A stretch of 64,000 nucleotides of DNA. Source: Burkholderia sp. BCC0506. GTDB lineage: Bacteria; Pseudomonadota; Gammaproteobacteria; Burkholderiales; Burkholderiaceae. This document shows, piece after piece, positions 28,009 to 37,012 of the stretch. Where the stretch lies: assembly GCF_902833145.1 (NCBI RefSeq), contig NZ_CADFEN010000003.1, positions 434,001 through 498,000 of the forward strand, read 5' to 3'. Numbering within the stretch: position 1 is the stretch's first letter; every line of letters begins with the position of its first letter. A model generated the notes under the pieces. The model worked only from the letters and a program-made list of their open reading frames with translations, did not search any database and was not told the origin of the DNA. A program made the translations under genes and the position numbers.

Positions 28009-29493
28009 TTACTTCTGGCGCGGCCGCACGGGCACGAACTGCGTGTTGTCGCCGCGCCGCACGAGCACCGCGACCGCCTTCTGCGGATCGAGCTGCGCGG
28101 TCACGTCGGCGAACTGCTTCGCGCTCGTAATGTCGGTGTCGCCGACACGCAGCACGATGTCGCCGCGCTGCAGGCCCGCCCGGGCGGCCGGGCCGTCGAC
28201 GCCGTCGATCTGCACGCCGTTCTTCAGCTTCAGCGTCTTCATCTGCTCCGCCGTCAGGTCGCTGACCGTCAGGCCGAGCGAATTGGTCTGGCGCGGCTTC
28301 TGCGGCGCGTTCTTGCGCTGCTCGGCCTTCGCCGTCGACTCGGCCGGCGTCTCGGCGATCGTGATCGGCAGGTCGCGTGCCTGACCCTTGCGCCACACGC
28401 TGACCGTCGCCTTCGTGCCGGGCTTCGTGTCGCCGACCATGCGCGGCAGGTCCGACGCCGCATCGACCGGACGGCCGTTGAACTTCAGGATAATGTCGCC
28501 CGGCTGGATGCCGGCCTTGTCGGCCGGGCCGCCCGGCTCGACGCTGCTGACGAGCGCGCCTTCCGCCTTCGGCAGCCCGATCGAATCGGCGACGTCCTTC
28601 GTCACCTCGCCGATCGCCACCGCGATCCGGCCGCGCGTGACCTTGCCCGTCGCCTTTAGCTGATCGGCCACGCGCATCGCCTCGTCGATCGGAATCGCGA
28701 AGGAGATACCCATGAAACCGCCGGTGCGGCTGTAGATCTGCGAGTTGATGCCGATCACCTCGCCCTGCATGTTGATCAGCGGGCCGCCCGAGTTGCCGGG
28801 GTTCACGGCGACGTCGGTCTGGATGAACGGCAGGTAGTCGCCCGTGTTGCGGCTCTTCGAGCTGACGATGCCGGCGGTGACCGTATTGTCGAGGCCGAAC
28901 GGCGAACCGATCGCAACGACCCACTCGCCGACGCGCACCTTGTTCGAATCGCCGATCGCGACGACCGGCAGGTTCGACGCCTGGATCTTGACGACCGCGA
29001 CGTCCGTGCGATCGTCGACGCCGATCAGCTTCGCCTTGAATTCGCGCTTGTCGGTCAACGTTACGTAGATGGTGTCCGCATCGTCGACGACGTGCGCGTT
29101 GGTCATCACGTAACCGTCGGCCGACACGATGAAGCCCGAGCCGACGCCGCGGTTCTGCTCGGTGTCGGGCGGATTGTCCGGTGCCGGCGCGTTCTTCGGG
29201 TTGCCGCCATTGCCGGGCGCCTGCGGCAGCGGAATGCCGAAGAAGCGCCGGAAGAATTCCGACATGTCGCCGTTGTCGAAGCCAGGCGGGAGCATCCCGC
29301 GCGGGCCGCTCGTCGGCACGTTGGCCGTGGTCCGGATGTTCACGACGGCCGGGCCGACCTTTTCGACCAGATCGGCAAAGTCGGGCAGGCTGGCAGCGGG
29401 AGCCGTCACTGCGAATGCGGTATGCGGCACGAGCGGCAGGCAGGCAGACAGCGCCGCCGCCGCGAGCCATTTGCGCAGCGTGAGTTTCATCAT
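28009..29493 (-). CDS. degQ: Periplasmic serine protease of the HtrA/DegQ/MucD family
   Basis: Degrades or refolds damaged periplasmic proteins. The signal peptide covers about residues 1-29. The catalytic triad is intact: His in TNAHVVDDAD, Asp in DDRTDVAVVKI, Ser in NPGNSGGPL near residue 235. Two PDZ domains follow (near 290-375 and 400-485). It is 494 residues, with a proline- and asparagine-rich loop near 75-110. It sits in the rpoE operon as mucD does in Pseudomonas, so it should be induced by envelope stress. Confidence 0.93.
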   Translation of the reverse strand: MMKLTLRKWLAAAALSACLPLVPHTAFAVTAPAASLPDFADLVEKVGPAVVNIRTTANVPTSGPRGMLPPGFDNGDMSEFFRRFFGIPLPQAPGNGGNPKNAPAPDNPPDTEQNRGVGSGFIVSADGYVMTNAHVVDDADTIYVTLTDKREFKAKLIGVDDRTDVAVVKIQASNLPVVAIGDSNKVRVGEWVVAIGSPFGLDNTVTAGIVSSKSRNTGDYLPFIQTDVAVNPGNSGGPLINMQGEVIGINSQIYSRTGGFMGISFAIPIDEAMRVADQLKATGKVTRGRIAVAIGEVTKDVADSIGLPKAEGALVSSVEPGGPADKAGIQPGDIILKFNGRPVDAASDLPRMVGDTKPGTKATVSVWRKGQARDLPITIAETPAESTAKAEQRKNAPQKPRQTNSLGLTVSDLTAEQMKTLKLKNGVQIDGVDGPAARAGLQRGDIVLRVGDTDITSAKQFADVTAQLDPQKAVAVLVRRGDNTQFVPVRPRQK

Positions 29494-29509
29494 GTCGGAA
29501 GCCGTAGCG

Positions 29510-30562
29510 TTACTTGGAAGCCTTGTATTCTATGGCAGACGCGAACTGCTGCAACGTGGCCGGCGGCACTTCGCCGAGCACGGTGATCCAGTAGTCGCCG
29601 CGGCGCTTCACGAGAACGTGCGTCGCACCGGTGCTGCCCGCGCCTTCCTTGCGCGTATTCTTTTCGGCCGGCTCGATGAAAACCGAGATCGTCGCGAGGC
29701 CGTCGGTAAAGACCGCCTGGTCGACCGGGATCGGCGGATCGCCCGCATCGCGCGCGGCCATCGGCCGGCGCACTTCACGAATCTTCTGGAAGCCGGCGAC
29801 GCTCGGCGCGAGCTGCCAGCCCTGCGCTTCCATGTCGACCGTCGCGACCGGCGGGCGCACGACCGTCCAGCCGTTCAGGTTGCGCATGCCGGCAGCAATC
29901 GCGGCCTTGTCGCCGCTCGCGCCGCCCGTCTGCAACTGCGAGAACGCGATCTGTTCGAGCACGTGATCGTTCGCGTCGAGCGTCTGCGAACGCAGCAGCA
30001 GCCCGGTGCGCGCGTCGGCCCACAGCTTGTACGTGAAACGGTACGCATCCTTCGGCACGAGCTCGACGACCTGCGCGTCGATCCCGGCCACGCGGTCCTT
30101 GCCGAGCGACTTCGCATCGTAGACGGACATCACGTGCTCGCCGCTCGCGCCGAGCAGCGCGGGGAACGAGTCGCGCGTCTGACGACGCTCGACCACGCAC
30201 AGCTTGCGCTCGGGCACGAACGTGTACAGCTCGTCGTTATGCCGCAGCAGCTTGCGCGGCTTGCCGTCGAGCGTCTCGATCCGCTCGAACTCGCCGTCGC
30301 GGGACGCGACGTGCGCGATGCGCGAGGACTGCACGTACCCGCCGCGCTGGTAGACGAACGTCCCTTCGTAGCTCTGCTGTTGCGCGGCCTGCTGGACACG
30401 GTCGAGCCAGTCCGCGGCGCCCTTGCGGGTCGCGACGGGATCGTCCGGTTGCTGGGCGCTGGCGGGAAAGGATTGAACGGACAACAGGGCGGCTGCGCAA
30501 AGCAGGAGGGCCGGCAGCCGCTTCCATCCGGAGATGGCGTGATTCAACTGCAATGTCCGCAT
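29510..30562 (-). CDS. mucB: Sigma-E regulator MucB/RseB
   Basis: Periplasmic protein that binds the anti-sigma factor RseA and protects it from proteolysis until lipid or lipopolysaccharide signals displace it. It is 350 residues with a signal peptide ending near PASA-QQ. The N-terminal lipoprotein-carrier-like domain (SYEGTFVYQRGGYVQSSRIAHV) and the C-terminal MucB domain (GWTVVRPP to QAVFTDGLATISVF) are recognisable. It lies 5 bases after rseA, in the rpoE-rseA-mucB-degQ order. Confidence 0.92.
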   Translation of the reverse strand: MRTLQLNHAISGWKRLPALLLCAAALLSVQSFPASAQQPDDPVATRKGAADWLDRVQQAAQQQSYEGTFVYQRGGYVQSSRIAHVASRDGEFERIETLDGKPRKLLRHNDELYTFVPERKLCVVERRQTRDSFPALLGASGEHVMSVYDAKSLGKDRVAGIDAQVVELVPKDAYRFTYKLWADARTGLLLRSQTLDANDHVLEQIAFSQLQTGGASGDKAAIAAGMRNLNGWTVVRPPVATVDMEAQGWQLAPSVAGFQKIREVRRPMAARDAGDPPIPVDQAVFTDGLATISVFIEPAEKNTRKEGAGSTGATHVLVKRRGDYWITVLGEVPPATLQQFASAIEYKASK

Positions 30563-30567
30563 CGGGT

Positions 30568-31185
30568 TTATTGGCCTGGCGTGGTGGTCACGGCAGCGCG
30601 GATCAGCGGCATCGAACCCGTGACGACGGGCTGTTGCGCGAATTGCTGGTGCGCTTCAAGGTATTGGTCGAGGCTGGCATCGCGAATGATGTTGACGTCC
30701 TGCAGGCCCGGCTGGGCCGATGCCTGCGCAACCGTCACGCGCTGCAGGTTGCCGTTCTGCGGCGCGCCTGCCGAGGCGACCTGGACAGCGCCCGGCGCAC
30801 CGGCCGTCTGCATCTGCGGAACGACGATCCACGTCAGCGTGGCGGCCGCGGCGGCGACCGCGAACGCGGGCACGACACGGCGGCGCAGCGCCAGCAGCTT
30901 GCGCGCGACCGGCGCGGCCGCCGGTGCCAGCAGGTGCGGCTCGCTTTCGAGCGCGGCCGACATGCGCGCGGTGAACGCGACGCTCAGCGCGGGCGACAGC
31001 GCGAGCTCGTCCGAGCGCAGCGCATCGCCGATCAGGTGGTAATGGGCCCACGCAGCGCGATCCGCGCGGTCGAGCTCAGCCAGAAACTGCCCGTGATCCG
31101 GGCCATCGAACATTTCGCCGTCGACCAGCGCGGAAAGGCGCTCGCCGCGCGAGCACGCTTGCGATTGCGTATTGACCGACCCCAT
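30568..31185 (-). CDS. rseA: Anti-sigma-E factor RseA/MucA
   Basis: Single-pass inner-membrane protein that holds sigma-E. The cytoplasmic N-terminal domain has the family pattern ERLSALVDGEMFDG then WAHYHLIGDALRS; one membrane segment lies near residues 95-115 (VVPAFAVAAAAATLTWIVV). I take the ATG at 31185 because it has a strong GGGGAG ribosome site four bases before it; ATG codons at 31197 and 31206 are alternatives. The product is about 205 residues. It sits 86 bp downstream of rpoE. Confidence 0.88.
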   Translation of the reverse strand: MGSVNTQSQACSRGERLSALVDGEMFDGPDHGQFLAELDRADRAAWAHYHLIGDALRSDELALSPALSVAFTARMSAALESEPHLLAPAAAPVARKLLALRRRVVPAFAVAAAAATLTWIVVPQMQTAGAPGAVQVASAGAPQNGNLQRVTVAQASAQPGLQDVNIIRDASLDQYLEAHQQFAQQPVVTGSMPLIRAAVTTTPGQ

Positions 31186-31271
31186 GATGCTCCCCATCTT
31201 GCACACCCCGTCGTGACTTCACGACTCTATCCGTAACTAGACCCCGACCCGCGTCGTTCCGCCCGTCGCGC

Positions 31272-31871
31272 TTACCAGCGCTTGCCTTCGGGCGTATCGA
31301 GCAGCGGACGCAATTTGGCAGCGATTGCTTCGCGCGCGCGGAAGATCCGCGACCGGACCGTCCCGATCGGACAGCCCATCATTTCCGCGATCTCTTCGTA
31401 ACTCAGGCCCTCGATCTCGCGCAGCGTGATCGCCTGGCGCAGTTCTTCGGGCAGCAGAGCCATTGCAGCGTTGACCGTCTCGGCAATCTGCTTGCTCATC
31501 AACATCGACTCAGGCGTGTTGATATCCCTTAGTTGGTCTGCGTCGGAGAAAGTTTCCGCTTCCTCCGCATCGGCCTCGGTCGAGGTCGGCGCCCGGCGGC
31601 CTTGCGTCGCAAGGTAGTTCTTCGCCGTGTTGACGGCAATTCGGTACAACCACGTATAGAACGCCGATTCGCCGCGGAACTGCGGCAGCGCACGATACGC
31701 CTTGATGAACGCGTCCTGGGCCACATCCTCGACCTCGGCGGGATCCCGCACGAGGCGCGAGATCAGCCGAATGATCTTGCGGTGGTATTTGGAGACCAGG
31801 AGTTCGAACGCCGCCTTGTCGCCCTTCTGTACGCGCTCGACCAGAGCCTGATCGATTTCTTTTTCACTCAC
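31272..31871 (-). CDS. rpoE: RNA polymerase sigma factor RpoE (sigma-E / AlgU type)
   Basis: Extracytoplasmic-function sigma factor for envelope stress. It is 199 residues. Region 2 shows AFELLVSKYHRKIIRLISRLV and VAQDAFIKAYRALPQFRGES; region 4 shows LREIEGLSYEEIAEMMGCPIGTVRSRI. The start at 31871 has an AGGTGAG ribosome site. It is followed by its anti-sigma genes rseA and mucB and by degQ. Upstream are a minus-strand TACAAT hexamer (31911-31916) and a 17-bp palindrome. Confidence 0.96.
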   Translation of the reverse strand: MSEKEIDQALVERVQKGDKAAFELLVSKYHRKIIRLISRLVRDPAEVEDVAQDAFIKAYRALPQFRGESAFYTWLYRIAVNTAKNYLATQGRRAPTSTEADAEEAETFSDADQLRDINTPESMLMSKQIAETVNAAMALLPEELRQAITLREIEGLSYEEIAEMMGCPIGTVRSRIFRAREAIAAKLRPLLDTPEGKRW

Positions 31872-31936
31872 CTGACAAATCCGTTAACTAGGGATGCAAC
31901 GCGGAGCGTTATTGTAGCGTTCCGGCGCCGGCCGCT

Positions 31937-31953
31937 GGTTACGGTCCGTAACC
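31937..31953. promoter_or_regulatory. 17-bp perfect palindrome upstream of rpoE
   Basis: GGTTACGG-T-CCGTAACC, 8-bp arms around one base. It lies 66 bp upstream of the rpoE start and about 20 bp upstream of a minus-strand TACAAT (31911-31916), covering the -35 zone, so it could be an operator. It is also just past the stop of the YgfX-like gene. Confidence 0.45.
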
Positions 31954-31962
31954 GCGCCGCCG

Positions 31963-32427
31963 TCATGCCCGCCCCGCCGCCCCGGTCGTTCTCGCCAGCA
32001 CCGACAGCGCGCTGAACGACGCGGCGTCGAGTGCGTCGGCCGGAATCAGCAGCGGCCGGGCACGCCGGGCGCCCTGCCCGACCGACAGCACCAGCAGCAG
32101 GCTGCTCCAGTGCGCATGGCCCGTCACGCGGCCCCGGGCCAGCAACCGCCCGGTGCGGCCAAACGCCGCAATCTCCCCGAACGCATCGATCCGCAGCTCG
32201 GCCGGCAGCCGGCGGGCGCACGCACGCGCGGCACAGGCGGCCAGCAGCGCCGCCGTCGCGGCCGACATGCCTGCGCCGGCGACAGCGCCCGCGCGCGGCG
32301 CCCAGAACAGGTACGCCGACGCGGCAGCCGACGCGACGAACGCGGCCAGCACGAAATACGACACGGCCGAGGCCCGCAACGCAAAGCGCTGCGGACGCCC
32401 GGCCGGAGCATCGAATGGACTCGTCAA
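31963..32427 (-). CDS. Small membrane protein, YgfX-like
   Basis: A 154-residue protein with two hydrophobic segments near residues 20-42 and 48-66, then a soluble domain (ELRIDAFGEIAAFGRTGR to LLIPADALDAASFSALSVLAR). The plan and the closing LLIPADALD segment resemble E. coli YgfX (also called CptA), a membrane protein described as a cell-division toxin paired with SdhE/CptB. No sdhE-like gene is adjacent. The start codon is TTG at 32427, 11 bases after the fabF stop, with no strong ribosome site. Homology is from memory of the family pattern. Confidence 0.55.
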   Translation of the reverse strand: MTSPFDAPAGRPQRFALRASAVSYFVLAAFVASAAASAYLFWAPRAGAVAGAGMSAATAALLAACAARACARRLPAELRIDAFGEIAAFGRTGRLLARGRVTGHAHWSSLLLVLSVGQGARRARPLLIPADALDAASFSALSVLARTTGAAGRA

Positions 32428-32438
32428 GCGATTCGACG

Positions 32439-33671
32439 TCAGACGCGCTTGAACACCAGCGTGCCGTTGGTGCCGCCGAAGCCGAAGTTGTTCTTCACGG
32501 CCACGTCGATCTTCATGTCACGTGCGGTGTTCGCGCAGTAATCGAGATCGCACTCGGGGTCCTGGTTGAAGATGTTGATGGTCGGCGGCGACACGTTGTT
32601 GTGCAGCGCCAGCACCGTGAACACCGACTCGAGGCCGCCCGCGCCACCCAGCAGGTGACCCGTCATCGACTTCGTCGAGTTGACCACCATCTTGTACGCG
32701 TGCTCGCCGAAGGCCGCCTTCACCGCGTCGGACTCGTTCTTGTCGCCCAGCGGCGTGGACGTGCCATGCGCGTTCAGGTACTGAACTTCATCCGGGTTCA
32801 CGCCGGCGTCGCGCAACGCCGCGACCATGCAACGGCGCGGGCCGTCCATGTTCGGCGCGGTCATGTGGTACGCATCGCCCGTCATGCCGAAGCCGGAGAC
32901 TTCCGCATAGATCTTCGCACCGCGTGCCTTCGCCGATTCGTACTCCTCGAGCACCATCACGCCCGCCCCCTCGCCCAGCACGAAACCGTCGCGGTCCTTG
33001 TCCCACGGCCGCGATGCGGTAGCCGGATCGTCGTTGCGGGTCGACAGCGCGCGCGCCGCGGCGAAACCGCCGATACCGAGCGGCGACACCGTCGATTCGG
33101 CGCCGCCCGCGACCATCACGTCGGCGTCGCCGGCCTGGATCAGGCGCGCGGCGAGGCCGATGCTGTGCAGGCCGGTCGTGCAGGCCGTGACGGCCGCGAG
33201 GTTCGGGCCCTTCAGGCCGAACATGATGCTCAGGTGACCCGAGATCATGTTGATGATCGAACCCGGCACGAAGAACGGCGAAATCCGGCGCGCGCCGCGA
33301 TCGACGTAGGTCTGGTGCGTGTCTTCGATCATCGGCAGGCCGCCGATGCCGGAACCGACCAGCACGCCGATGCGTTCGGCGTTGGCTTCGGTCACTTCCA
33401 GCCCGCTGTCCCGCATGGCCTGGACGCCGGCGGCGATGCCATAATGGATGAACGTATCCATGTTCCGGGCTTCCTTCGCCGGGATGTACTCCTCGGCGCT
33501 GAAACCCTTCACTTCGCCCGCGAAATGGCAGGCGAGGTTCGACGCATCGAACTTCGTGACGGTGGCGATACCGGACTTGCCGGCGACGAGATTGGCCCAG
33601 CCGTCGGCAACATTATTGCCAACAGGCGAAATCAGCCCCAGGCCTGTAACGACAACACGACGGCGGCTCAC
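32439..33671 (-). CDS. fabF: 3-oxoacyl-[acyl-carrier-protein] synthase II
   Basis: Elongating condensing enzyme of fatty-acid synthesis. The catalytic set is present: Cys in [13 protein letters not shown], His in [11 protein letters not shown], and Lys/His in [17 protein letters not shown] chose the GTG at 33671 ([11 protein letters not shown]) because it has the ribosome site AGAGG and matches the family; the open frame to 33707 reads through the hairpin that follows acpP. It is 410 residues and the last fab gene of the cluster. Confidence 0.95.
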   Translation of the reverse strand: MSRRRVVVTGLGLISPVGNNVADGWANLVAGKSGIATVTKFDASNLACHFAGEVKGFSAEEYIPAKEARNMDTFIHYGIAAGVQAMRDSGLEVTEANAERIGVLVGSGIGGLPMIEDTHQTYVDRGARRISPFFVPGSIINMISGHLSIMFGLKGPNLAAVTACTTGLHSIGLAARLIQAGDADVMVAGGAESTVSPLGIGGFAAARALSTRNDDPATASRPWDKDRDGFVLGEGAGVMVLEEYESAKARGAKIYAEVSGFGMTGDAYHMTAPNMDGPRRCMVAALRDAGVNPDEVQYLNAHGTSTPLGDKNESDAVKAAFGEHAYKMVVNSTKSMTGHLLGGAGGLESVFTVLALHNNVSPPTINIFNQDPECDLDYCANTARDMKIDVAVKNNFGFGGTNGTLVFKRV

Positions 33672-33701
33672 GGTAACCTCTTTTCCATTATTGGATGACA
33701 A

Positions 33702-33753
33702 AAACAAAAGCCACAGTGGCCACAGGAACCAGCCCTGCGAGCCCTGTGGCTGT
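33702..33753 (-). terminator. Attenuator-like hairpin between acpP and fabF
   Basis: On the minus strand AGCCACAG and CTGTGGCT pair around a 27-base inner region with a further CCACAGG/CCTGTGG alternative, followed by TTTTGTTTTTG. It lies between acpP and fabF and could let acpP be made in excess over fabF. Confidence 0.6.
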
Positions 33754-33835
33754 TAGTCCGTCCGGCGCGAAGCCGGCAGGATGGCGCGTCAATCGCGAAG
33801 ATCGCGGCGACGTGGCGGACAAGCGCGAAAGGCGC

Positions 33836-34075
33836 TTACGCCTTGACGTTTGCGCGAGCGTAGTCGATCGCTTGCTGAACGGTCGTGATCTTCTCTGCTT
33901 CTTCGTCCGGGATTTCCATGCCGAACTCGTCTTCGAGCGCCATCACCAGTTCGACCGTGTCGAGCGAGTCCGCGCCCAGGTCGTTCACGAACGAAGCTTC
34001 GTTCTTGATCTCGGCTTCCGCGACGCCCAGTTGCTCAGCGACGATCTTCTTGACACGTTGTTCGATGTTGTCCAT
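33836..34075 (-). CDS. acpP: Acyl carrier protein
   Basis: A 79-residue carrier of growing acyl chains on a phosphopantetheine arm. The modified serine lies in [18 protein letters not shown] (near residue 37), the usual helix II. The protein is strongly acidic, with normal length. A very strong ribosome site GGAGGGG precedes the ATG, matching its high expression. It is flanked by fabG (144-bp gap) and fabF (164-bp gap with a hairpin), which suggests its own promoter and a partial stop. Confidence 0.97.
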
Positions 34076-34114
34076 TACCCCTCCGAGGGAAAGTTCAGAT
34101 TTACAAGTGCGCGC

Positions 34115-34120
34115 ATTTTA
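34115..34120 (-). promoter_or_regulatory. Possible -10 box of acpP
   Basis: TAAAAT on the minus strand, 40 bp upstream of acpP in the 144-bp gap after fabG. No convincing -35 was found. Confidence 0.35.
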
Positions 34121-34219
34121 TCAGGTTTGCTGACGCCAAAACGCGCGTTGGCTTGATGGTCGATCAAGCGCCGGTCCGCCTGAAAAACGGGATACGGCGC
34201 GGATGGTAAACGAAAACCG

Positions 34220-34969
34220 TTACGACATGTACATGCCGCCGTTCACGTGCAGCGTCGTGCCGGTGATGTAGCCGGCCTGCGGCGACGCGAGGAACGCGAC
34301 GGCATGGGCGATGTCCTCCGGGCTGCCGAGACGGCCGAGCGGAATCTGGGTCTTGAGCGCGGCCTGCTGTTCTTCCGGCAGCGTCTTGGTCATGTCGGTG
34401 TCGATGAAGCCCGGCGCCACGCAGTTCACCGTGATGCCGCGGCTGCCGATTTCGCGCGCGAGCGCACGCGTCATGCCCGCGACGCCGGCCTTCGCGGCCG
34501 CGTAGTTGACCTGACCCGGATTGCCGGCCGAGCCGACCACCGACGTGATGTTGATGATACGGCCGCCGCGCACCTTCATCATCGGGCGCAGCACCGCGCG
34601 CGACAGGCGGAACACCGACTTCAGGTTGGTGTCGATCACCGCGTCCCAATCCTCGTCCTTCATCCGCATCGCGAGCTGGTCCTGCGTGATGCCCGCGTTG
34701 TTGACGAGCACGTTCAGCGCGCCGAATTCCTTCACGGCCGCATCGATCAGCGCCTCGGCGGCGGCCGCGTCGTTGACGTTCAGCACCGCGCCGCGGCCCG
34801 TGACGCCCGCTTCCGCGAACGCCGCGGTGATCGCGGCGGCGCCCGATTCGCTCGTCGCCGTGCCGATCACCGTCGCGCCCAGGCGCGCGAGTTCGAGCGC
34901 GATCGCCCGGCCGATGCCGCGCGACGCGCCGGTCACGATCGCGACCTGTTTATCGAGAGTCTTGTCCAT
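34220..34969 (-). CDS. fabG: 3-oxoacyl-[acyl-carrier-protein] reductase
   Basis: NADPH-dependent reductase of the short-chain dehydrogenase family. The cofactor loop is TGASRGIGRAIA (residues 14-25), NNAG is at about 91, and the active site is the Ser of ITSVVGSAGN with Tyr/Lys in NYAAAKAG. It is 249 residues, standard for FabG. It is located between fabD and acpP, which confirms the fatty-acid role over other SDR options. Confidence 0.96.
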   Translation of the reverse strand: MDKTLDKQVAIVTGASRGIGRAIALELARLGATVIGTATSESGAAAITAAFAEAGVTGRGAVLNVNDAAAAEALIDAAVKEFGALNVLVNNAGITQDQLAMRMKDEDWDAVIDTNLKSVFRLSRAVLRPMMKVRGGRIINITSVVGSAGNPGQVNYAAAKAGVAGMTRALAREIGSRGITVNCVAPGFIDTDMTKTLPEEQQAALKTQIPLGRLGSPEDIAHAVAFLASPQAGYITGTTLHVNGGMYMS

Positions 34970-35005
34970 GAATCGAATATCCGTTGCTTGGAAAAAGGCG
35001 CCGCG

Positions 35006-35938
35006 TCAGGCGGTCACGAGCTTCAATGCTTCGTCGAGCGAAGCCGGATCGAACACCGACGCGCCGACCAAGTTGCCGTCGATGCGTTTCGTCAGGCCTG
35101 CCAGCACCTTGCCCGGCCCGCATTCGATCACGTGCGTGACGCCCGTGCCCGCGATGTGCTGCACGCACTCCACCCAGCGCACCGGGCCCGCGGCCTGGCG
35201 CACCAGCGCGTCCTTGATCGCGACCGGATCGCTGACCACCGCGACGTCGATGTTGTTGACGACCGGAATCTGCGGCGCCTTCACGTCGACGTTCGCGAGA
35301 TAGTCGCGCAACTGGTCCGACGCCGGCTTGAGCAGCGACGAGTGGAACGGCGCCGACACCGGCAGCGGCAGCGCGCGCTTCGCGCCCTTCGCCTTCGCGA
35401 TTTCGCATGCCTTTTCGACCGCGGCCTTGCTGCCCGCGATCACGACCTGCGCGGGCGCATTGAAGTTCACCGCTTCGACGACGCCCGCTTCCGCGGCTTC
35501 GGCGCACACCGCGCGCACCGTGTCGTCGTCGAGGCCCAGGATCGCGGCCATGCCGCCCTGGCCGACCGGCACGGCCGTCTGCATCGCCTGCGCGCGAAAG
35601 CGCACCAGCGGCACCGCGTCCTTGAACGCGAGCGCGCCGGCCGCGACGAGCGCCGTGTATTCGCCGAGGCTGTGGCCGGCGACGATCGACGGCGCCGGGC
35701 CGCCCGCCTGCTGCCACGCGCGGTAGCACGCGTACGCCGCGGTCAGCATCACGGGCTGCGTGTTGGTGGTCAGGTTCAGCTCGTCGGCCGGCCCTTCGGC
35801 GATCAGCTTGCCGAGATCCTGATGGAGTGCATCGGACGCCTCCTGGAGCGTCTCGCGCACGACGGCCAGATCGGCGAATGCATTGAGCATGCCGATCGCC
35901 TGCGAGCCCTGCCCCGGAAAAACGAATGCAAATTTCAT
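35006..35938 (-). CDS. fabD: Malonyl-CoA:ACP transacylase
   Basis: Moves malonyl from CoA to ACP. The nucleophile motif GHSLGEYTAL lies near residue 92, with FPGQGSQ at the N-terminus and the catalytic histidine in VSAPFHSSLL. The ATG at 35938 (MKFAFVFPG) gives 310 residues; the frame opens to 35974 without family sequence. It lies 84 bp after fabH and 36 bp before fabG. Confidence 0.96.
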   Translation of the reverse strand: MKFAFVFPGQGSQAIGMLNAFADLAVVRETLQEASDALHQDLGKLIAEGPADELNLTTNTQPVMLTAAYACYRAWQQAGGPAPSIVAGHSLGEYTALVAAGALAFKDAVPLVRFRAQAMQTAVPVGQGGMAAILGLDDDTVRAVCAEAAEAGVVEAVNFNAPAQVVIAGSKAAVEKACEIAKAKGAKRALPLPVSAPFHSSLLKPASDQLRDYLANVDVKAPQIPVVNNIDVAVVSDPVAIKDALVRQAAGPVRWVECVQHIAGTGVTHVIECGPGKVLAGLTKRIDGNLVGASVFDPASLDEALKLVTA

Positions 35939-36022
35939 ATCGTCCCCAATTGAATCGATTCGGACGGCGCGCACGGACGGCGCGCCGATGGGATCCGCGC
36001 GCGGCTTGTCGCGCGCCGCGGA

Positions 36023-37012
36023 TCAGAAGCGGAAGACCGACGCACCCCAGGTGAAGCCGCCGCCGACGCCTTCGATCAGCACGTGCTGGCCACGCTGGAT
36101 GCGGCCGTCGCGCACCGCGGCGTCGAGCGCCAGCGGAATCGACGCGGCCGACGTGTTGCCGTGCTGGTCGACCGTCACGACCATGCGCTCCTGCGGCAGG
36201 CCGAGCTTGCGGCAGGTGCTGGTCATGATGCGGATGTTGGCCTGGTGCGGAATCAGCCAGTCGATTTGCTCGGGCGCGAGATTCGCCTTCGCGAGCGCCT
36301 CGATCGCGACCTTTTCGAGCACGTTGACCGCGAGCTTGAACACGGCCTGCCCGTCCATGTGCAGGAACGCGCTGCCGTCGATCACGCCGCGATTGACGTT
36401 GCCCGGCGTGCAGAGGATGTTCGAGTAGCTGCCGTCCGCATGCAGCGCGCTGCCGAGCACGCCCGGCTCTTCCGACGCGGACAGGATCACCGCGCCCGCG
36501 CCGTCGCCGAACAGCACGCAGGTCGTGCGGTCCTTGAAGTCGAGAATGCGCGAGAACGTCTCCGCGCCGACCACGAGCGCCGTCCGGTGCTGACCGCTGC
36601 GAATGAAGCTGTCGGCCGTCGCCATCGCATACGCGAAGCCCGAACACACGGCCTGCACGTCGAATGCCGCGCCGCCGTTCTTGATGCCGAGCTTGTTCTG
36701 CAGCAGGCACGCGGTGCTCGGGAACACGAAATCGGGGGTCGAAGTCGCGACGATGATCAGGTCGATCGACTGCGGATCGACACCGGCCGCCTCGATCGCA
36801 CGACGCGACGCCTCGAGCGCGAGATCGCTCGTCGTGACGTCGGGTGCGGCGAAATGGCGCGCATGGATGCCCGTGCGCGCCACGATCCATTCATCGCTGG
36901 TCTCGATGCCTTCCTTCGCAAGACGATCGGTCAACTGCTGGTTCGTGACGCGGTCGGGCGGCAGATAACTGCCCGTGCCGAGCACGCGGGAATAGAGAGT
37001 CGATTGGGCCAT
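36023..37012 (-). CDS. fabH: 3-oxoacyl-[acyl-carrier-protein] synthase III
   Basis: Starts fatty-acid synthesis by condensing acetyl-CoA with malonyl-ACP. The catalytic cysteine is in [12 protein letters not shown] near residue 115, histidine in [10 protein letters not shown] near 255, and the final GGGFTWGA loop is intact. It is 329 residues. Its ATG directly abuts the plsX stop with no spacing, so it is probably translated by coupling. Confidence 0.96.
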   Translation of the reverse strand: MAQSTLYSRVLGTGSYLPPDRVTNQQLTDRLAKEGIETSDEWIVARTGIHARHFAAPDVTTSDLALEASRRAIEAAGVDPQSIDLIIVATSTPDFVFPSTACLLQNKLGIKNGGAAFDVQAVCSGFAYAMATADSFIRSGQHRTALVVGAETFSRILDFKDRTTCVLFGDGAGAVILSASEEPGVLGSALHADGSYSNILCTPGNVNRGVIDGSAFLHMDGQAVFKLAVNVLEKVAIEALAKANLAPEQIDWLIPHQANIRIMTSTCRKLGLPQERMVVTVDQHGNTSAASIPLALDAAVRDGRIQRGQHVLIEGVGGGFTWGASVFRF

